From Arcticibacter sp041902385 (lineage in GTDB: Bacteria > Bacteroidota > Bacteroidia > Sphingobacteriales > Sphingobacteriaceae), in assembly GCF_041902385.1 (NCBI RefSeq), contig NZ_CP169244.1, positions 2,418,001-2,482,000 on the forward strand: a stretch of 64,000 nucleotides of DNA. The letters are read 5' to 3'. The notes beneath the pieces were generated by a model. The model was not told where the DNA came from. It saw only the letters and a list, made by a program, of their open reading frames with translations, and searched no databases. The position numbers were made by a program, and so were the translations under genes. Within the stretch, counting starts at the first letter, position 1. Each line of letters begins with the position of its first letter. Shown here piece by piece: positions 8,392-17,221 of the stretch.

Positions 8392-9972
8392 GTGGATAGA
8401 AAAGTCATTATAGGTACAAGAGGCAGCGAACTCGCACTTTGGCAAGCCAACTTCGTAAAAGATAAATTAGCAGAGATCGGGATAGAGGCCGAACTCAAAA
8501 TCATAAAAACTCAGGGCGATAAAATACTAAACTTGCGTCTCGACAAGCTTGAGGGCAAGGGTTTTTTCACCAAGGAACTGGAAGAAAGCCTTCTTAACCA
8601 AACAATCGATATCGCCGTTCATTCTCACAAAGATCTTCCCACTCAAAATCCGCCAGGCCTTGTTATTGCTGCTGTATCCGAGCGTGAGGACCCCGGAGAA
8701 CTTTTGTTGATCTTAAAGGATTGTGTGGATGTAAAGCAGAAGCTGTCGGTGAAATTTGGCGGAATGGTAGGCACGTCGTCTAACCGGCGGAAGGCCCAGC
8801 TGCTAGCTGCCAGACCAGATCTGGAAATCGAAAATTTAAGAGGGAACGTTCCTACACGCATTCAGAAATTGCGTGATGAGGATTATGATGCTATTATCCT
8901 GGCAAAAGCGGGAGTAGAGCGATTAGGCATCGACCTGAGTGAGTTTTTTGTTGAAGAGCTTGAACCGATGGAGTTTATTCCTGCACCGGCTCAGGGCGTG
9001 CTGGCTATTCAGATCAGGGAAGCTGATAATCAATTGTTTGATGCTTTACAGGCACTCCATCATGGCGAAGTAGCAGAAGTCATTTCTGTTGAACGTAAAG
9101 TGTTGAATTTGTTTAACGGCGGGTGCCATATGCCCTTGGGCTGCTATTGCCGCAAGGAGGATGGAAAGTTCCAGGTTTGGACTTCAAAAGCCAGCGATGA
9201 TAATCTTTTCCCCGACCGCCTGTATCTGGAGGCCGAGTCAACCGCAGGTCTTGCTGAACGCATTGTAGCAAAATTCGCAAGTGACCGGAAGTATCCGGCC
9301 AAAGTGTTTATAACGAGGGACGTGCCTGAGACGAGCTATTTCAAAAGGGCAATGGCCAAGAACGGCATCGAGGTGGAAGGCCGCTCGCTGATCCGTACGT
9401 TTCCTATTATTAACCGCCTTGACCCCTATATCCTCAGAGACATTGACTGGATCTTTTTCAGCAGCAAAAATGCAATAGAGTACTTCTTCAAGCTCGAGCC
9501 TCAGATAAGTAAGAGAACCAAGCTTGGCGTATTGGGCAGAGCATCGGAAGAAACGCTAAGGCGTTTTGGAAGGGTGCCCGACTTTAACGGGGAAGAGGAG
9601 GGAATAGACACAACTGAAATTGCCAAAGAGTTCGCTGTTATAGCAAGCGGCACAACGGTGTTATTTCCGGGGGCGAAAGGTTCGTTAAGGACGGTGCAGC
9701 AAACCTTGTCAGTGCAAACGAAAATAATAGATCTGCCGGTGTATGAGACCGTAGTAGAGGAGAATGTGAAACCCTCGTATGCCGATGTTTTGATATTTAC
9801 CAGCCCTTCTAATGTGGAGGCTTATTTTGCCGATAACTTACTGGAACCCGGTCAACAGGTAATTTGCATCGGAAGGTCAACCGGCAGAATGTTTGATGAG
9901 ATGGGGGTGAAGTATACCTTGCCCTATTCTCCTGACGAAATAGGGCTGGCTGAGGCCGTTTTTGGCTTATAA
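8392..9972 (+). CDS. hemC: Hydroxymethylbilane synthase fused to uroporphyrinogen-III synthase
   Basis: A two-domain protein of 526 residues. Residues 1 to about 298 are porphobilinogen deaminase: catalytic Asp in HSHKDLP (about 78-84), the GTSSNRRKAQL block, and the dipyrromethane-attachment Cys in NGGCHMPLG at about 245. Residues about 302-526 match uroporphyrinogen-III synthase (HemD): VFITRDVPE, WIFFSSKNAIEYF, VLFPGAKGSLR and VLIFTSPSNVEAYF. One polypeptide thus converts porphobilinogen to uroporphyrinogen III. The start codon is GTG. No separate hemD is seen in the operon, which supports a functional fusion. It lies 60 bp after hemA and about 40 bp before hemB. Confidence 0.94.
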   Translation: MDRKVIIGTRGSELALWQANFVKDKLAEIGIEAELKIIKTQGDKILNLRLDKLEGKGFFTKELEESLLNQTIDIAVHSHKDLPTQNPPGLVIAAVSEREDPGELLLILKDCVDVKQKLSVKFGGMVGTSSNRRKAQLLAARPDLEIENLRGNVPTRIQKLRDEDYDAIILAKAGVERLGIDLSEFFVEELEPMEFIPAPAQGVLAIQIREADNQLFDALQALHHGEVAEVISVERKVLNLFNGGCHMPLGCYCRKEDGKFQVWTSKASDDNLFPDRLYLEAESTAGLAERIVAKFASDRKYPAKVFITRDVPETSYFKRAMAKNGIEVEGRSLIRTFPIINRLDPYILRDIDWIFFSSKNAIEYFFKLEPQISKRTKLGVLGRASEETLRRFGRVPDFNGEEEGIDTTEIAKEFAVIASGTTVLFPGAKGSLRTVQQTLSVQTKIIDLPVYETVVEENVKPSYADVLIFTSPSNVEAYFADNLLEPGQQVICIGRSTGRMFDEMGVKYTLPYSPDEIGLAEAVFGL

Positions 9973-10013
9973 ACTTCGTCCCCCTGCTATTCAGAACTTA
10001 AAAAACTAATGTT

Positions 10014-10985
10014 ATGTTACAAAGACCGAGAAGAAACCGAAAAAGCGAGGTCATTCGTGAGATGGTTAAGGAAACTTATCTTACCGCATCTAATCTTATT
10101 TTGCCCCTTATTATCACGGAGGGCGACAATAAGAAGATAGAGGTGGCCTCTATGCCTGGTGTCTACCGCTTGTCTATTGATAACCTTCTTAGAGAGGTGG
10201 AGGAATGTCTGAACCTTGGGTTGAAGGCATTTGACCTGTTTCCGAATATGGACGAGGCATTGAAGGACAAATACGCCACCATCAGCTATCACGAGGAGTG
10301 TCTCTACCTGAGAGCTATCCGTGCAATCAAGAACCGTTTCCCAGAAGCCTGCGTTATTACAGACGTAGCAATGGATCCTTATAGCAGCGACGGACACGAC
10401 GGCATCGTTGAAAATGGTGAGATCCTGAATGACGAAACGCTGGAGGTTTTGGGCAAAATGGCTTTGGCTCATGCTCAGTCGGGAGCGGATATAATAGCTC
10501 CTTCCGACATGATGGACGGACGCGTGGGGTACATCAGAAACGTGCTTGACCAAAACGGCTTTACGAATGTATCGATCATGTCGTACTGCGCTAAATATGC
10601 AAGCGCGTTTTATGGCCCGTTCCGTGACGCTTTAGATTCAGCTCCCAAATTCGGCGATAAGAAGACCTATCAAATGAACCCCGCCAATCAAAGGGAGGCG
10701 CTGATAGAAGCTGCACTGGATGAACAGGAAGGCGCAGATTTCCTGATGGTGAAGCCTGCTCTGAGCTACCTGGATGTTATAAAGCTATTGAAAGACAATT
10801 CTGATCTTCCAATAGCAGCGTACAACGTAAGCGGAGAATACGCTATGGTAAAGGCGGCTGCCCAGAACGGCTGGCTGGATGAACGCCGTACTATCACCGA
10901 GGTCTTAACAAGTATCAGGAGGGCAGGTGCTTCGGCTATTCTAACCTATCACGCTAAGGAAGTGCTGGCGAACAAGTGGATATAG
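10014..10985 (+). CDS. hemB: Delta-aminolevulinic acid dehydratase (porphobilinogen synthase)
   Basis: Condenses two 5-aminolevulinate molecules to porphobilinogen. Length is 323 residues. The two active-site lysines are visible in SYCAKYASAFYGPFRDA (Lys about 194) and DFLMVKPAL (Lys about 247). The metal segment reads DVAMDPYSSDGHDG without the cysteine triad of zinc enzymes, so a magnesium or metal-independent type is expected from the family. It is followed by hemL after 27 bp. Placing hemB before hemL is the reverse of reaction order, since HemL makes the HemB substrate, but this is common in the group. Confidence 0.96.
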   Translation: MLQRPRRNRKSEVIREMVKETYLTASNLILPLIITEGDNKKIEVASMPGVYRLSIDNLLREVEECLNLGLKAFDLFPNMDEALKDKYATISYHEECLYLRAIRAIKNRFPEACVITDVAMDPYSSDGHDGIVENGEILNDETLEVLGKMALAHAQSGADIIAPSDMMDGRVGYIRNVLDQNGFTNVSIMSYCAKYASAFYGPFRDALDSAPKFGDKKTYQMNPANQREALIEAALDEQEGADFLMVKPALSYLDVIKLLKDNSDLPIAAYNVSGEYAMVKAAAQNGWLDERRTITEVLTSIRRAGASAILTYHAKEVLANKWI

Positions 10986-11012
10986 GCCCTCACAAATTAA
11001 TTAGTCGAAGTA

Positions 11013-12314
11013 ATGAACGATATATCTCGTGAGCGCTCGGCCAAACTGTTCGAGAAGGCTCAGCAACTTTTCCCCGGCGGCGTAAACTCTCCCGTACGGG
11101 CTTTCAAATCAGTTTATGGTACCCCTCTATTTATAGAAAGGGGCGACGGGTGTTACCTGTGGGATGCAGACGGTAATAAGTTTATAGATTACTGCTGCTC
11201 ATGGGGACCGCTTATCCTGGGCCATAACCATCCGGCTGTGAGACAAAGGGTGGAGGAGACCCTGGTAAAGGGAATGAGCTTTGGTGCGCCAACAGCCCTG
11301 GAGAACGAATTGGCTGAGCTGATCCTGAACAATAACAAGAAGATCGAGAAGATCCGCTTTGTAAGTTCAGGTACGGAAGCCGTCATGTCGGCACTAAGGC
11401 TGGCCAGAGGCTATACCAAGCGGGATAAGATCATTAAGTTCGACGGTTGTTACCACGGACATTCGGATTCGATGCTTGTCAAGGCCGGTTCGGGTCTGGT
11501 GACTTTTGGGGAAACGTCGTCTGCTGGAGTTCCTGCAAGTTTTGCTGACGAGACTATTGTGGTGTCGTTAAATGACAAACTCGCAATAGAGGAAGCCTTC
11601 CGGCAGTTTCCCGGGCAGATAGCTGCCATCATTATCGAAGGCGTTCCTGCCAACAACGGGCTGTTGCTGCAAGACAGGGAGTACATTCATTTCCTTAGGA
11701 ATATTACCGAAGAGAACGGCAGTCTCTTAATCTTTGATGAGGTGATAACGGGATTCAGGCTCGGCTTTGAGGGCGCTGCAGGGTACTACGATGTGAACCC
11801 CGATATCATTACTTACGGCAAGATAATCGGAGGGGGAATGCCGGTTGGCGCTTATGGTGCAAGCCGGGAGATCATGAGCAATATTTCTCCAGATGGGCCT
11901 GTTTATCAGGCGGGTACTTTGTCCGGAAATCCTGTTGCTATGGCTGCCGGTATCGGTCAGTTGAGTGAACTGCTGGGCCGTGGATTTTATGATCAGCTGA
12001 ATAGCAAGGCGGCAAAATTCGTAGAAGATATACGGGACTATATCAGCGAAAAGGGATATAAGCTCCGGATTCTCTCCGTCGGTTCTATTTTCTGGTTCGC
12101 TTTTGCTGATCATGACATCAAGAAAGCGGAGGAAATTGAACCTTCGAGCATGGAGAGTTTCAAAGCATTCCACCGGGAGCTTTTAAATCGTGGTGTTTAT
12201 CTCGGGCCTTCGGGCTACGAAGTGGGCTTTATTTCTGCCGCTCATACCCCAGAAGTTCTGGAGAATACAAAAAGCATTATATTTGATAGTCTCGACGCTA
12301 TACAACCAATATAA
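11013..12314 (+). CDS. hemL: Glutamate-1-semialdehyde 2,1-aminomutase
   Basis: PLP/PMP-dependent enzyme that turns glutamate-1-semialdehyde into 5-aminolevulinate. It has 433 residues. Visible motifs are FPGGVNSPVRAF near the start, VSSGTEAVMSALRLAR (about 118-132), CYHGHSD (about 146-152), FDEVITGFR with the cofactor Asp at about 242, and the Schiff-base lysine in TYGKIIGGGMPVGAYG at about 270. It differs from the acetylornithine-type aminotransferase at 3090-4289 by the GSA-specific GGVNSPVRA and YCCSWGP blocks. The sensor kinase gene starts 3 bp after its stop. Confidence 0.96.
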   Translation: MNDISRERSAKLFEKAQQLFPGGVNSPVRAFKSVYGTPLFIERGDGCYLWDADGNKFIDYCCSWGPLILGHNHPAVRQRVEETLVKGMSFGAPTALENELAELILNNNKKIEKIRFVSSGTEAVMSALRLARGYTKRDKIIKFDGCYHGHSDSMLVKAGSGLVTFGETSSAGVPASFADETIVVSLNDKLAIEEAFRQFPGQIAAIIIEGVPANNGLLLQDREYIHFLRNITEENGSLLIFDEVITGFRLGFEGAAGYYDVNPDIITYGKIIGGGMPVGAYGASREIMSNISPDGPVYQAGTLSGNPVAMAAGIGQLSELLGRGFYDQLNSKAAKFVEDIRDYISEKGYKLRILSVGSIFWFAFADHDIKKAEEIEPSSMESFKAFHRELLNRGVYLGPSGYEVGFISAAHTPEVLENTKSIIFDSLDAIQPI

Positions 12315-12316
12315 AC

Positions 12317-13192
12317 ATGCGTAAATCGCTCCTGATTTTTTATGCACTTATACTATATGCCCTGGCCGAATTAGTTTGGTGGGGAATTCTTTTAGTACAG
12401 GTGAGACCCGAGCGGACAGGCATGATTCTGGGTGAAGGGGCTGTCTTTATTTTATTGTTCTTCACAGGGGCTTACTTTCTGCAGAAAACTTTGAAAAAGG
12501 AAAGAAAACTGCATGAGCAGCAAAAAAACTTCCTTCTTTCGGTGACGCACGAGTTGAAGTCGCCCCTGGCCTCTATTAAACTTTATCTTCAGACTATACT
12601 GAAAAGGAACCTCGACAAGGCTCAAACTCATACCTTTCTTAATAATTCGCTGAAAGATATTGAACGGCTGGACGACCTGGTGGAGAACATGCTGATTGCA
12701 ACCCGTATTGAAAATCACTCCTATTCTTTTCCAAAGGAAAAGTTTAACTTTTCGGAGCTGGTTGAAAAGGTGGCAGAGCGGTTACAGATTCACACCTGCA
12801 GCACGCAGATCATTAAGACAGACGTTGAGCCGGAGGTTTTGATCACAGGCGATAAGTTTGCACTTTCGCTCGTAGTTTCAAATCTTATTGAGAACGCAGT
12901 GAAGTACTCTCCTCCCTGTGCAGAGGTTAAGGCTCGTTTATATCGGAAAGATGCGGTAATAGTATTCGAAGTAGCGGACAAAGGAATCGGAATTAAGGAT
13001 GAGGAAAAACTTCGCATATTTGAAAAGTTTTACCGGGTAGGCAGTGAGGACACCAGAAAAACCAAGGGTACGGGCCTGGGGCTTTACATCGTGAAGCAGG
13101 TTCTGGACAAGCATCAGGCTCAGATCAAAGTAAAGAATAACCGGCCGACAGGAAGCATTTTTGAAGTAAGCTTTAGCATATATGGCAACTAA
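12317..13192 (+). CDS. Membrane sensor histidine kinase
   Basis: A 291-residue kinase with two membrane helices (about 8-28 and 41-58) separated by only about 12 residues, so almost no periplasmic sensing domain. The HisKA domain has the phospho-acceptor His78 in SVTHELKSPLASIK. The HATPase_c domain shows the N box NLIENAVKYSP (about 189-199), DKGIGI (about 221-226) and GTGLGLYIVK (about 251-260). It begins 3 bp after hemL and overlaps the response regulator by 11 bp, so it is co-transcribed and translationally coupled. The signal may be membrane-bound, redox or heme-linked; this is inference from position only. Confidence 0.92.
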   Translation: MRKSLLIFYALILYALAELVWWGILLVQVRPERTGMILGEGAVFILLFFTGAYFLQKTLKKERKLHEQQKNFLLSVTHELKSPLASIKLYLQTILKRNLDKAQTHTFLNNSLKDIERLDDLVENMLIATRIENHSYSFPKEKFNFSELVEKVAERLQIHTCSTQIIKTDVEPEVLITGDKFALSLVVSNLIENAVKYSPPCAEVKARLYRKDAVIVFEVADKGIGIKDEEKLRIFEKFYRVGSEDTRKTKGTGLGLYIVKQVLDKHQAQIKVKNNRPTGSIFEVSFSIYGN

Positions 13193-13886
13193 ACAACGAA
13201 TTTTATTAGTCGAGGATGAAGAACATCTTCTCGAAGCAATTAAGCTCAACCTTGAGCTTGAGGGATATAAAGTCTCAACCGCAACCGATGGTAAGAAAGC
13301 GCTGCGCGTTTTCAAAGAAGAACGTTTTAATCTGATCATCCTGGACGTTATGTTGCCCGAGATTGACGGGTTTCAGGTAGCAGAAACGATCAGGCTTGAG
13401 AATACAGAGGTTCCGATCATGTTTCTGACTGCAAAGAATACAAGCGAGGACCGCGTGAACGGGTTGAAGAAAGGTGCCGACGATTATCTGGTGAAGCCGT
13501 TCAACCTGGAAGAACTTATCCTGCGGGTTAACAATCTTGTAAAGAGGGGACTGAGCGGGGAGGAAAAGAAGGAGCTGAATACTTATAAAATTGGGGGAAA
13601 GACTATTTATTTTAATTCTTTTGAACTGCGGAACGAAGACGGGACGGTCACTCCGTTAACAAAGAAGGAAACGATGTTACTGAAGCTCCTGATTGAACGG
13701 AGGAATGAGGCCGTATCCCGCGAGCAGATTCTCGAAACCGTCTGGAATTATGATGTGTATCCATCTACCCGGACTATCGATAACTTTATTCTCACCTTCA
13801 GGAAGTACTTTGAGCCTGACCAGAAGAATCCAATATACTTTCATTCCATCCGCGGCGTGGGTTACAAGTTTACGGATAACCAGTAG
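13182..13886 (+). CDS. OmpR/PhoB-family response regulator
   Basis: A 234-residue two-domain regulator. The receiver domain has the acidic pair at residues 11-12, phospho-acceptor Asp55 in LIILDVMLPE, Thr83 and Lys105 (DDYLVKPF). The C-terminal winged-helix domain (about 135-232) shows LTKKETMLLKLL, SREQILETVW and VYPSTRTIDNFILTFRKYF, ending in SIRGVGYKF, typical of the OmpR/PhoB class. It is the cognate partner of the overlapping kinase. Targets cannot be named; the operon location makes tetrapyrrole or respiratory genes plausible. Confidence 0.94.
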   Translation: MATKQRILLVEDEEHLLEAIKLNLELEGYKVSTATDGKKALRVFKEERFNLIILDVMLPEIDGFQVAETIRLENTEVPIMFLTAKNTSEDRVNGLKKGADDYLVKPFNLEELILRVNNLVKRGLSGEEKKELNTYKIGGKTIYFNSFELRNEDGTVTPLTKKETMLLKLLIERRNEAVSREQILETVWNYDVYPSTRTIDNFILTFRKYFEPDQKNPIYFHSIRGVGYKFTDNQ

Positions 13887-13889
13887 GAC

Positions 13890-14408
13890 ATGATCTCAAC
13901 CAAAGTACGCTTTGCAGTACTTGCGCTGGCCGTAATTTGTCTTGGTGTTGCACTTTATCTTGCTGCGTATGAGCCTGCCGCGCTGCTTGCACTGGCAATT
14001 GCTTTGCTCATCAGAGGCTATTTTAAGGATGGCACCGTCGTACTTGCTGCTAAGGCCTTCCGAAATAAGGACTACGAAAAAGCAGAGAGGCTCCTCAAGG
14101 AAATAAAGAACCCCGACTATCTGCGTAAGAACAGGAGGGGATATTATGAATTTATATTGGGGAATGTAGCCCTTCACAAACAAGATTATGAAGAGGCGGA
14201 GACCCATTTCCAGATAGCAAGCCGGTTTCCGCTGGGCTCGGAAAATGATAAGGGCATTGTGCTGGTACACCTCGCTAATCTTAATCTGCGGAAGAAGGAT
14301 TACGTGCGTGTTCGCGCTTATATAGAAAAGGCCAGAGAACTAAAGATCAGCGCGCGGATTGAGGACATAATAGAAAAGATAGAACAAGAAATACAAAAAG
14401 GATCGTGA
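13890..14408 (+). CDS. Membrane-anchored tetratricopeptide-repeat protein
   Basis: A 172-residue protein with a hydrophobic N-terminus (about 7-43, probably one or two membrane helices) and then helical pairs with TPR character: FRNKDYEKAERLLKEI, LGNVALHKQDYEEAETHFQIA and LANLNLRKKDYVRVRAYIEKA. Such proteins serve as docking scaffolds. It starts 4 bp after the response regulator, and its stop codon overlaps the GTG start of hemE, so it is part of the heme operon. Specific function is unknown; support of membrane-bound late tetrapyrrole steps is speculative. Confidence 0.75.
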   Translation: MISTKVRFAVLALAVICLGVALYLAAYEPAALLALAIALLIRGYFKDGTVVLAAKAFRNKDYEKAERLLKEIKNPDYLRKNRRGYYEFILGNVALHKQDYEEAETHFQIASRFPLGSENDKGIVLVHLANLNLRKKDYVRVRAYIEKARELKISARIEDIIEKIEQEIQKGS

Positions 14409-15442
14409 GCAACAACCAAAGAAATTCATTATTTGTAAGAGCAGCTTTTTCGGAAGGGACAGAACGTCCTCCTGTCTGGATGATGCGGCAAGCCGGTCGC
14501 TTTATGAAAGAGTACTGGGACATAAAGAACAAATACTCATTCCTGGAGATGTGCAAGACTCCTGAAATTGCCGCCGACGTGACCATGCTGCCAGTTGACC
14601 TCCTTGGTATAGATGCCGCAATTCTTTTCTCCGACATTCTCGTAACTGCTGAGGCAATGGGCGGAGACCTTAGTTTTACCCAGGGAGTGGGGCCGCGTTT
14701 TGCGAACCCGGTGAGAACGGCGGATGACGTAGAGCGTCTGGAAACAGAAGTATTAGATAAGCTGCAATACGTCGCTGACGCGATACAGGTAATCCAGGAG
14801 CGGTTAAACGGCCGTATTCCTCTAATTGGCTTTGCCGGCGCTCCGTTTACAGTGATGAGCTATCTGGTAGAAGGCGGATCTTCTAAAGACTTTAAGCTAA
14901 CCAAGCTTATGCTCCATAACCAGCCCGAAACCGCGCACCGCCTTCTTGCTAAGATTGCGGATGTTACCACTCAATATCTCAATCTTCAGATACGTGCAGG
15001 AGTAAATGCTGTGCAGATTTTCGACAGCTGGGCAGGCGCGCTTTCCTGGGACGACTACAAAGAGTTTTCGCACCGCTACATCGCTCAAATAGTGGCTGGT
15101 CTTGAGCGCTCAGACATTCCGGTCATTTCATTCTGTAAGGGAAGTTCTGTTTTTGCACCATTAATGGCTGAGGCTAAGCCTGACGTGATATCTGTAGACT
15201 GGAATGCAGACCTGGCTACAATCAAGAGGAGCCTTCCTGAGGGGATCGCCGTGCAGGGGAATCTGGACCCTCATATTTTATATGCGAAAAAACCGGTGAT
15301 CAGAGAACGAATTCTCCGGCTTTACGAAAGTATGAAACAAGAACCGGGCTTCATCTTTAATCTTGGACACGGGATCATGCCCGATATTCCTTTTGATCAT
15401 GTTAAGTACGCAGTCGAAGTGATTAAAAATGAACTAAGTTAG
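14405..15442 (+). CDS. hemE: Uroporphyrinogen decarboxylase
   Basis: Decarboxylates the four acetates of uroporphyrinogen III to give coproporphyrinogen III, the branch toward heme. At 345 residues it is of standard length. The conserved N-terminal signature PVWMMRQAGRFM (about 23-34) contains the substrate-binding arginines. GFAGAPFTVMSYL and the C-terminal GNLDP and NLGHGI blocks are present. Translation starts at GTG overlapping the stop of the TPR gene (GTGA), a coupling arrangement. The genes for coproporphyrinogen oxidation (hemF/hemN) and ferrochelatase (hemH) are not in the window. Confidence 0.96.
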   Translation: MSNNQRNSLFVRAAFSEGTERPPVWMMRQAGRFMKEYWDIKNKYSFLEMCKTPEIAADVTMLPVDLLGIDAAILFSDILVTAEAMGGDLSFTQGVGPRFANPVRTADDVERLETEVLDKLQYVADAIQVIQERLNGRIPLIGFAGAPFTVMSYLVEGGSSKDFKLTKLMLHNQPETAHRLLAKIADVTTQYLNLQIRAGVNAVQIFDSWAGALSWDDYKEFSHRYIAQIVAGLERSDIPVISFCKGSSVFAPLMAEAKPDVISVDWNADLATIKRSLPEGIAVQGNLDPHILYAKKPVIRERILRLYESMKQEPGFIFNLGHGIMPDIPFDHVKYAVEVIKNELS

Positions 15443-15447
15443 TCAGA

Positions 15448-15987
15448 GTGCTGTATCTATATATTAAATCGATTCATATCATCTTCGTGGTCTGCTGGAT
15501 GGCCGGCTTATTCTACATTGTCAGGCTGTTTATCTACCACATAGAAGCGAAGGACCGGTCTGTCGAAGAACAAAGGATCCTGTACCCGCAGTTCGAACTG
15601 ATGGAGAGCCGGCTCTGGAACATCATCACCACCCCTGCCATGGTGCTCTCTGTGCTTGCGGGTCTGCTGATGTTGTATCTTAATCCCTATCTTCTTCACA
15701 CCAATTGGATGTGGGTTAAAATTGCTTTTGTTATTGGATTGCTTATTTATCATTTCGTCTGTCAGCGGGTGATGCTGCAGCTCAGGAAATCGACCCTTAC
15801 CTGGACGTCTACTCATTTAAGAGTATGGAATGAGGTAGCGACAATTCTGCTCGTTGCTATTGTCTTTGTGGTGGTATTGAAAAGTGCGCTGAACTGGATA
15901 TACGGGCTGGTGGGACTATTCGTCTTTATTGCTGTTATTATGGCTGCTGTGAAGATCTATAAATATTACCGGCTGAAGAATAAATAG
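15448..15987 (+). CDS. hemJ: HemJ-like protoporphyrinogen oxidase (CopD/UPF0093 family)
   Basis: A 179-residue membrane protein with about four or five helices, the first one carrying a conserved His (KSIHIIFVVCWMAGLFY). Further family hallmarks are LMESRLWNIITTPAM and NWMWVKIAFVIGLLIYH. Known HemJ proteins are heme-containing membrane enzymes that oxidise protoporphyrinogen IX. Its position 5 bp after hemE in the heme operon fits this well. It starts with GTG at 15448. The alternative label CopD family protein is common in databases, but copper transport is unlikely here. Confidence 0.85.
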   Translation: MLYLYIKSIHIIFVVCWMAGLFYIVRLFIYHIEAKDRSVEEQRILYPQFELMESRLWNIITTPAMVLSVLAGLLMLYLNPYLLHTNWMWVKIAFVIGLLIYHFVCQRVMLQLRKSTLTWTSTHLRVWNEVATILLVAIVFVVVLKSALNWIYGLVGLFVFIAVIMAAVKIYKYYRLKNK

Positions 15988-16034
15988 TGCTTAATATAAT
16001 TTCCATATTTGTTTAGAGCTACCTTTAACCATCG

Positions 16035-17162
16035 ATGAAGAAAACGGTACTGCTGCTTATTTTAATGCTTCCTGCCCTGGTTCTGCGCAGCCAGGTACGG
16101 AATGACAGCCTTGAATACAGAATCCGGCCCGACAGCCTCAGAGAAGGGAATCTGTTTTTAAGTATCAACAGTTTTAGTTTCCTGAGAAACTACGAGTTCT
16201 TCAACGACTTTCAGGATGGGTACACCTTATACGGTACACAACTTGATCCGCAGCTCGTTTACTACCCCAGTCCCAAGCTTTCTGTCATGGCGGGAGCTTC
16301 TTTGCGTAAAGATTTCGGAGGGAGAGGCATCTATCGTTCGTATCCCTTATTTACTATCAAATATCAGTCGGGCCATTCAGCATTGATAAACGGAGTGCTG
16401 GAGGGAAGCATTCACCACCGCTTTATTGAGCCGATCTACGATGTAGAGCGCCGCATTACCGATCCGGTCGAGTACGGGACTCAGTTTGTAGTGGATAAGG
16501 AGAAGCTCTTCCTGGATGCTTTTATCAGCTGGAACAATATGATCTATAAACCTTCCGGCGAGCAGGAACGCATTTTTGCGGGGATCTCTTCCGAAATTAC
16601 CTTAAAGGGTGCAGAGAAGCTAAAAGTTTCGGTGCCCTTGCAGTTACTCGCATTCCACCAGGGAGGACAGATTGACACCGTGGATAAGCCTTTGAAGACT
16701 ATTCTGAATGGAGCAGTTGGGATTAAAGCGACTTACCGCTTGAGTGGCTTTTTAAGAAGTATCAGTACCGAGAACTATCTGGTGGGCTATAAGGATCAGT
16801 CTTCAACTTCTCAGCAGCCTTTTAAAGACGGTTCCGGCTTGCTTCTGAACGCCGGTGTGTCCAGCAAATATGGAGACCTGTTTTGTTCCTATTGGAATGG
16901 TACCCGCTACATTGCGAGTGCAGGTATGCCCATCTTCCAGTCGGTCTCCAACAAAATAAGGCGCGAAGGCTATACCGAGAGGCAAAGGGAGCTGATATTT
17001 TTCAGGTATGCCTACCAGAAAAAGCTTACTCCAAATTTCTATCTCGACTTTCGTGTTGAGCCTGTGCTCGACCTAAAAAGCCCGGGATCAAAGCAGCTTG
17101 ACTTTTATCATTCTCTCTTCCTGGTATACAGGCAGGATTTTAGGTTGCTAAAGAAAAAATAA
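16035..17162 (+). CDS. Exported protein of unknown function, probably outer membrane
   Basis: A 375-residue protein with a clear signal peptide (MKKTVLLLILMLPALVLRSQ, cleavage near residue 20). The mature part is rich in alternating polar and aromatic residues with many Tyr and Phe, as in beta-barrel envelope proteins (for example LFTIKYQSGHSALINGVLEG and FFRYAYQKKLTPNFYLDFRV). No catalytic motif is recognised. It lies 47 bp after hemJ and 14 bp before the ECF sigma open frame, so it could be read through with either. A structural or porin-like role is only a guess. Confidence 0.7.
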   Translation: MKKTVLLLILMLPALVLRSQVRNDSLEYRIRPDSLREGNLFLSINSFSFLRNYEFFNDFQDGYTLYGTQLDPQLVYYPSPKLSVMAGASLRKDFGGRGIYRSYPLFTIKYQSGHSALINGVLEGSIHHRFIEPIYDVERRITDPVEYGTQFVVDKEKLFLDAFISWNNMIYKPSGEQERIFAGISSEITLKGAEKLKVSVPLQLLAFHQGGQIDTVDKPLKTILNGAVGIKATYRLSGFLRSISTENYLVGYKDQSSTSQQPFKDGSGLLLNAGVSSKYGDLFCSYWNGTRYIASAGMPIFQSVSNKIRREGYTERQRELIFFRYAYQKKLTPNFYLDFRVEPVLDLKSPGSKQLDFYHSLFLVYRQDFRLLKKK

Positions 17163-17221
17163 TTTTTTCTGACCTGATGCAACCAAACAGAGGCGATAAT
17201 CATCTTATCTCTGTAGCAAAT

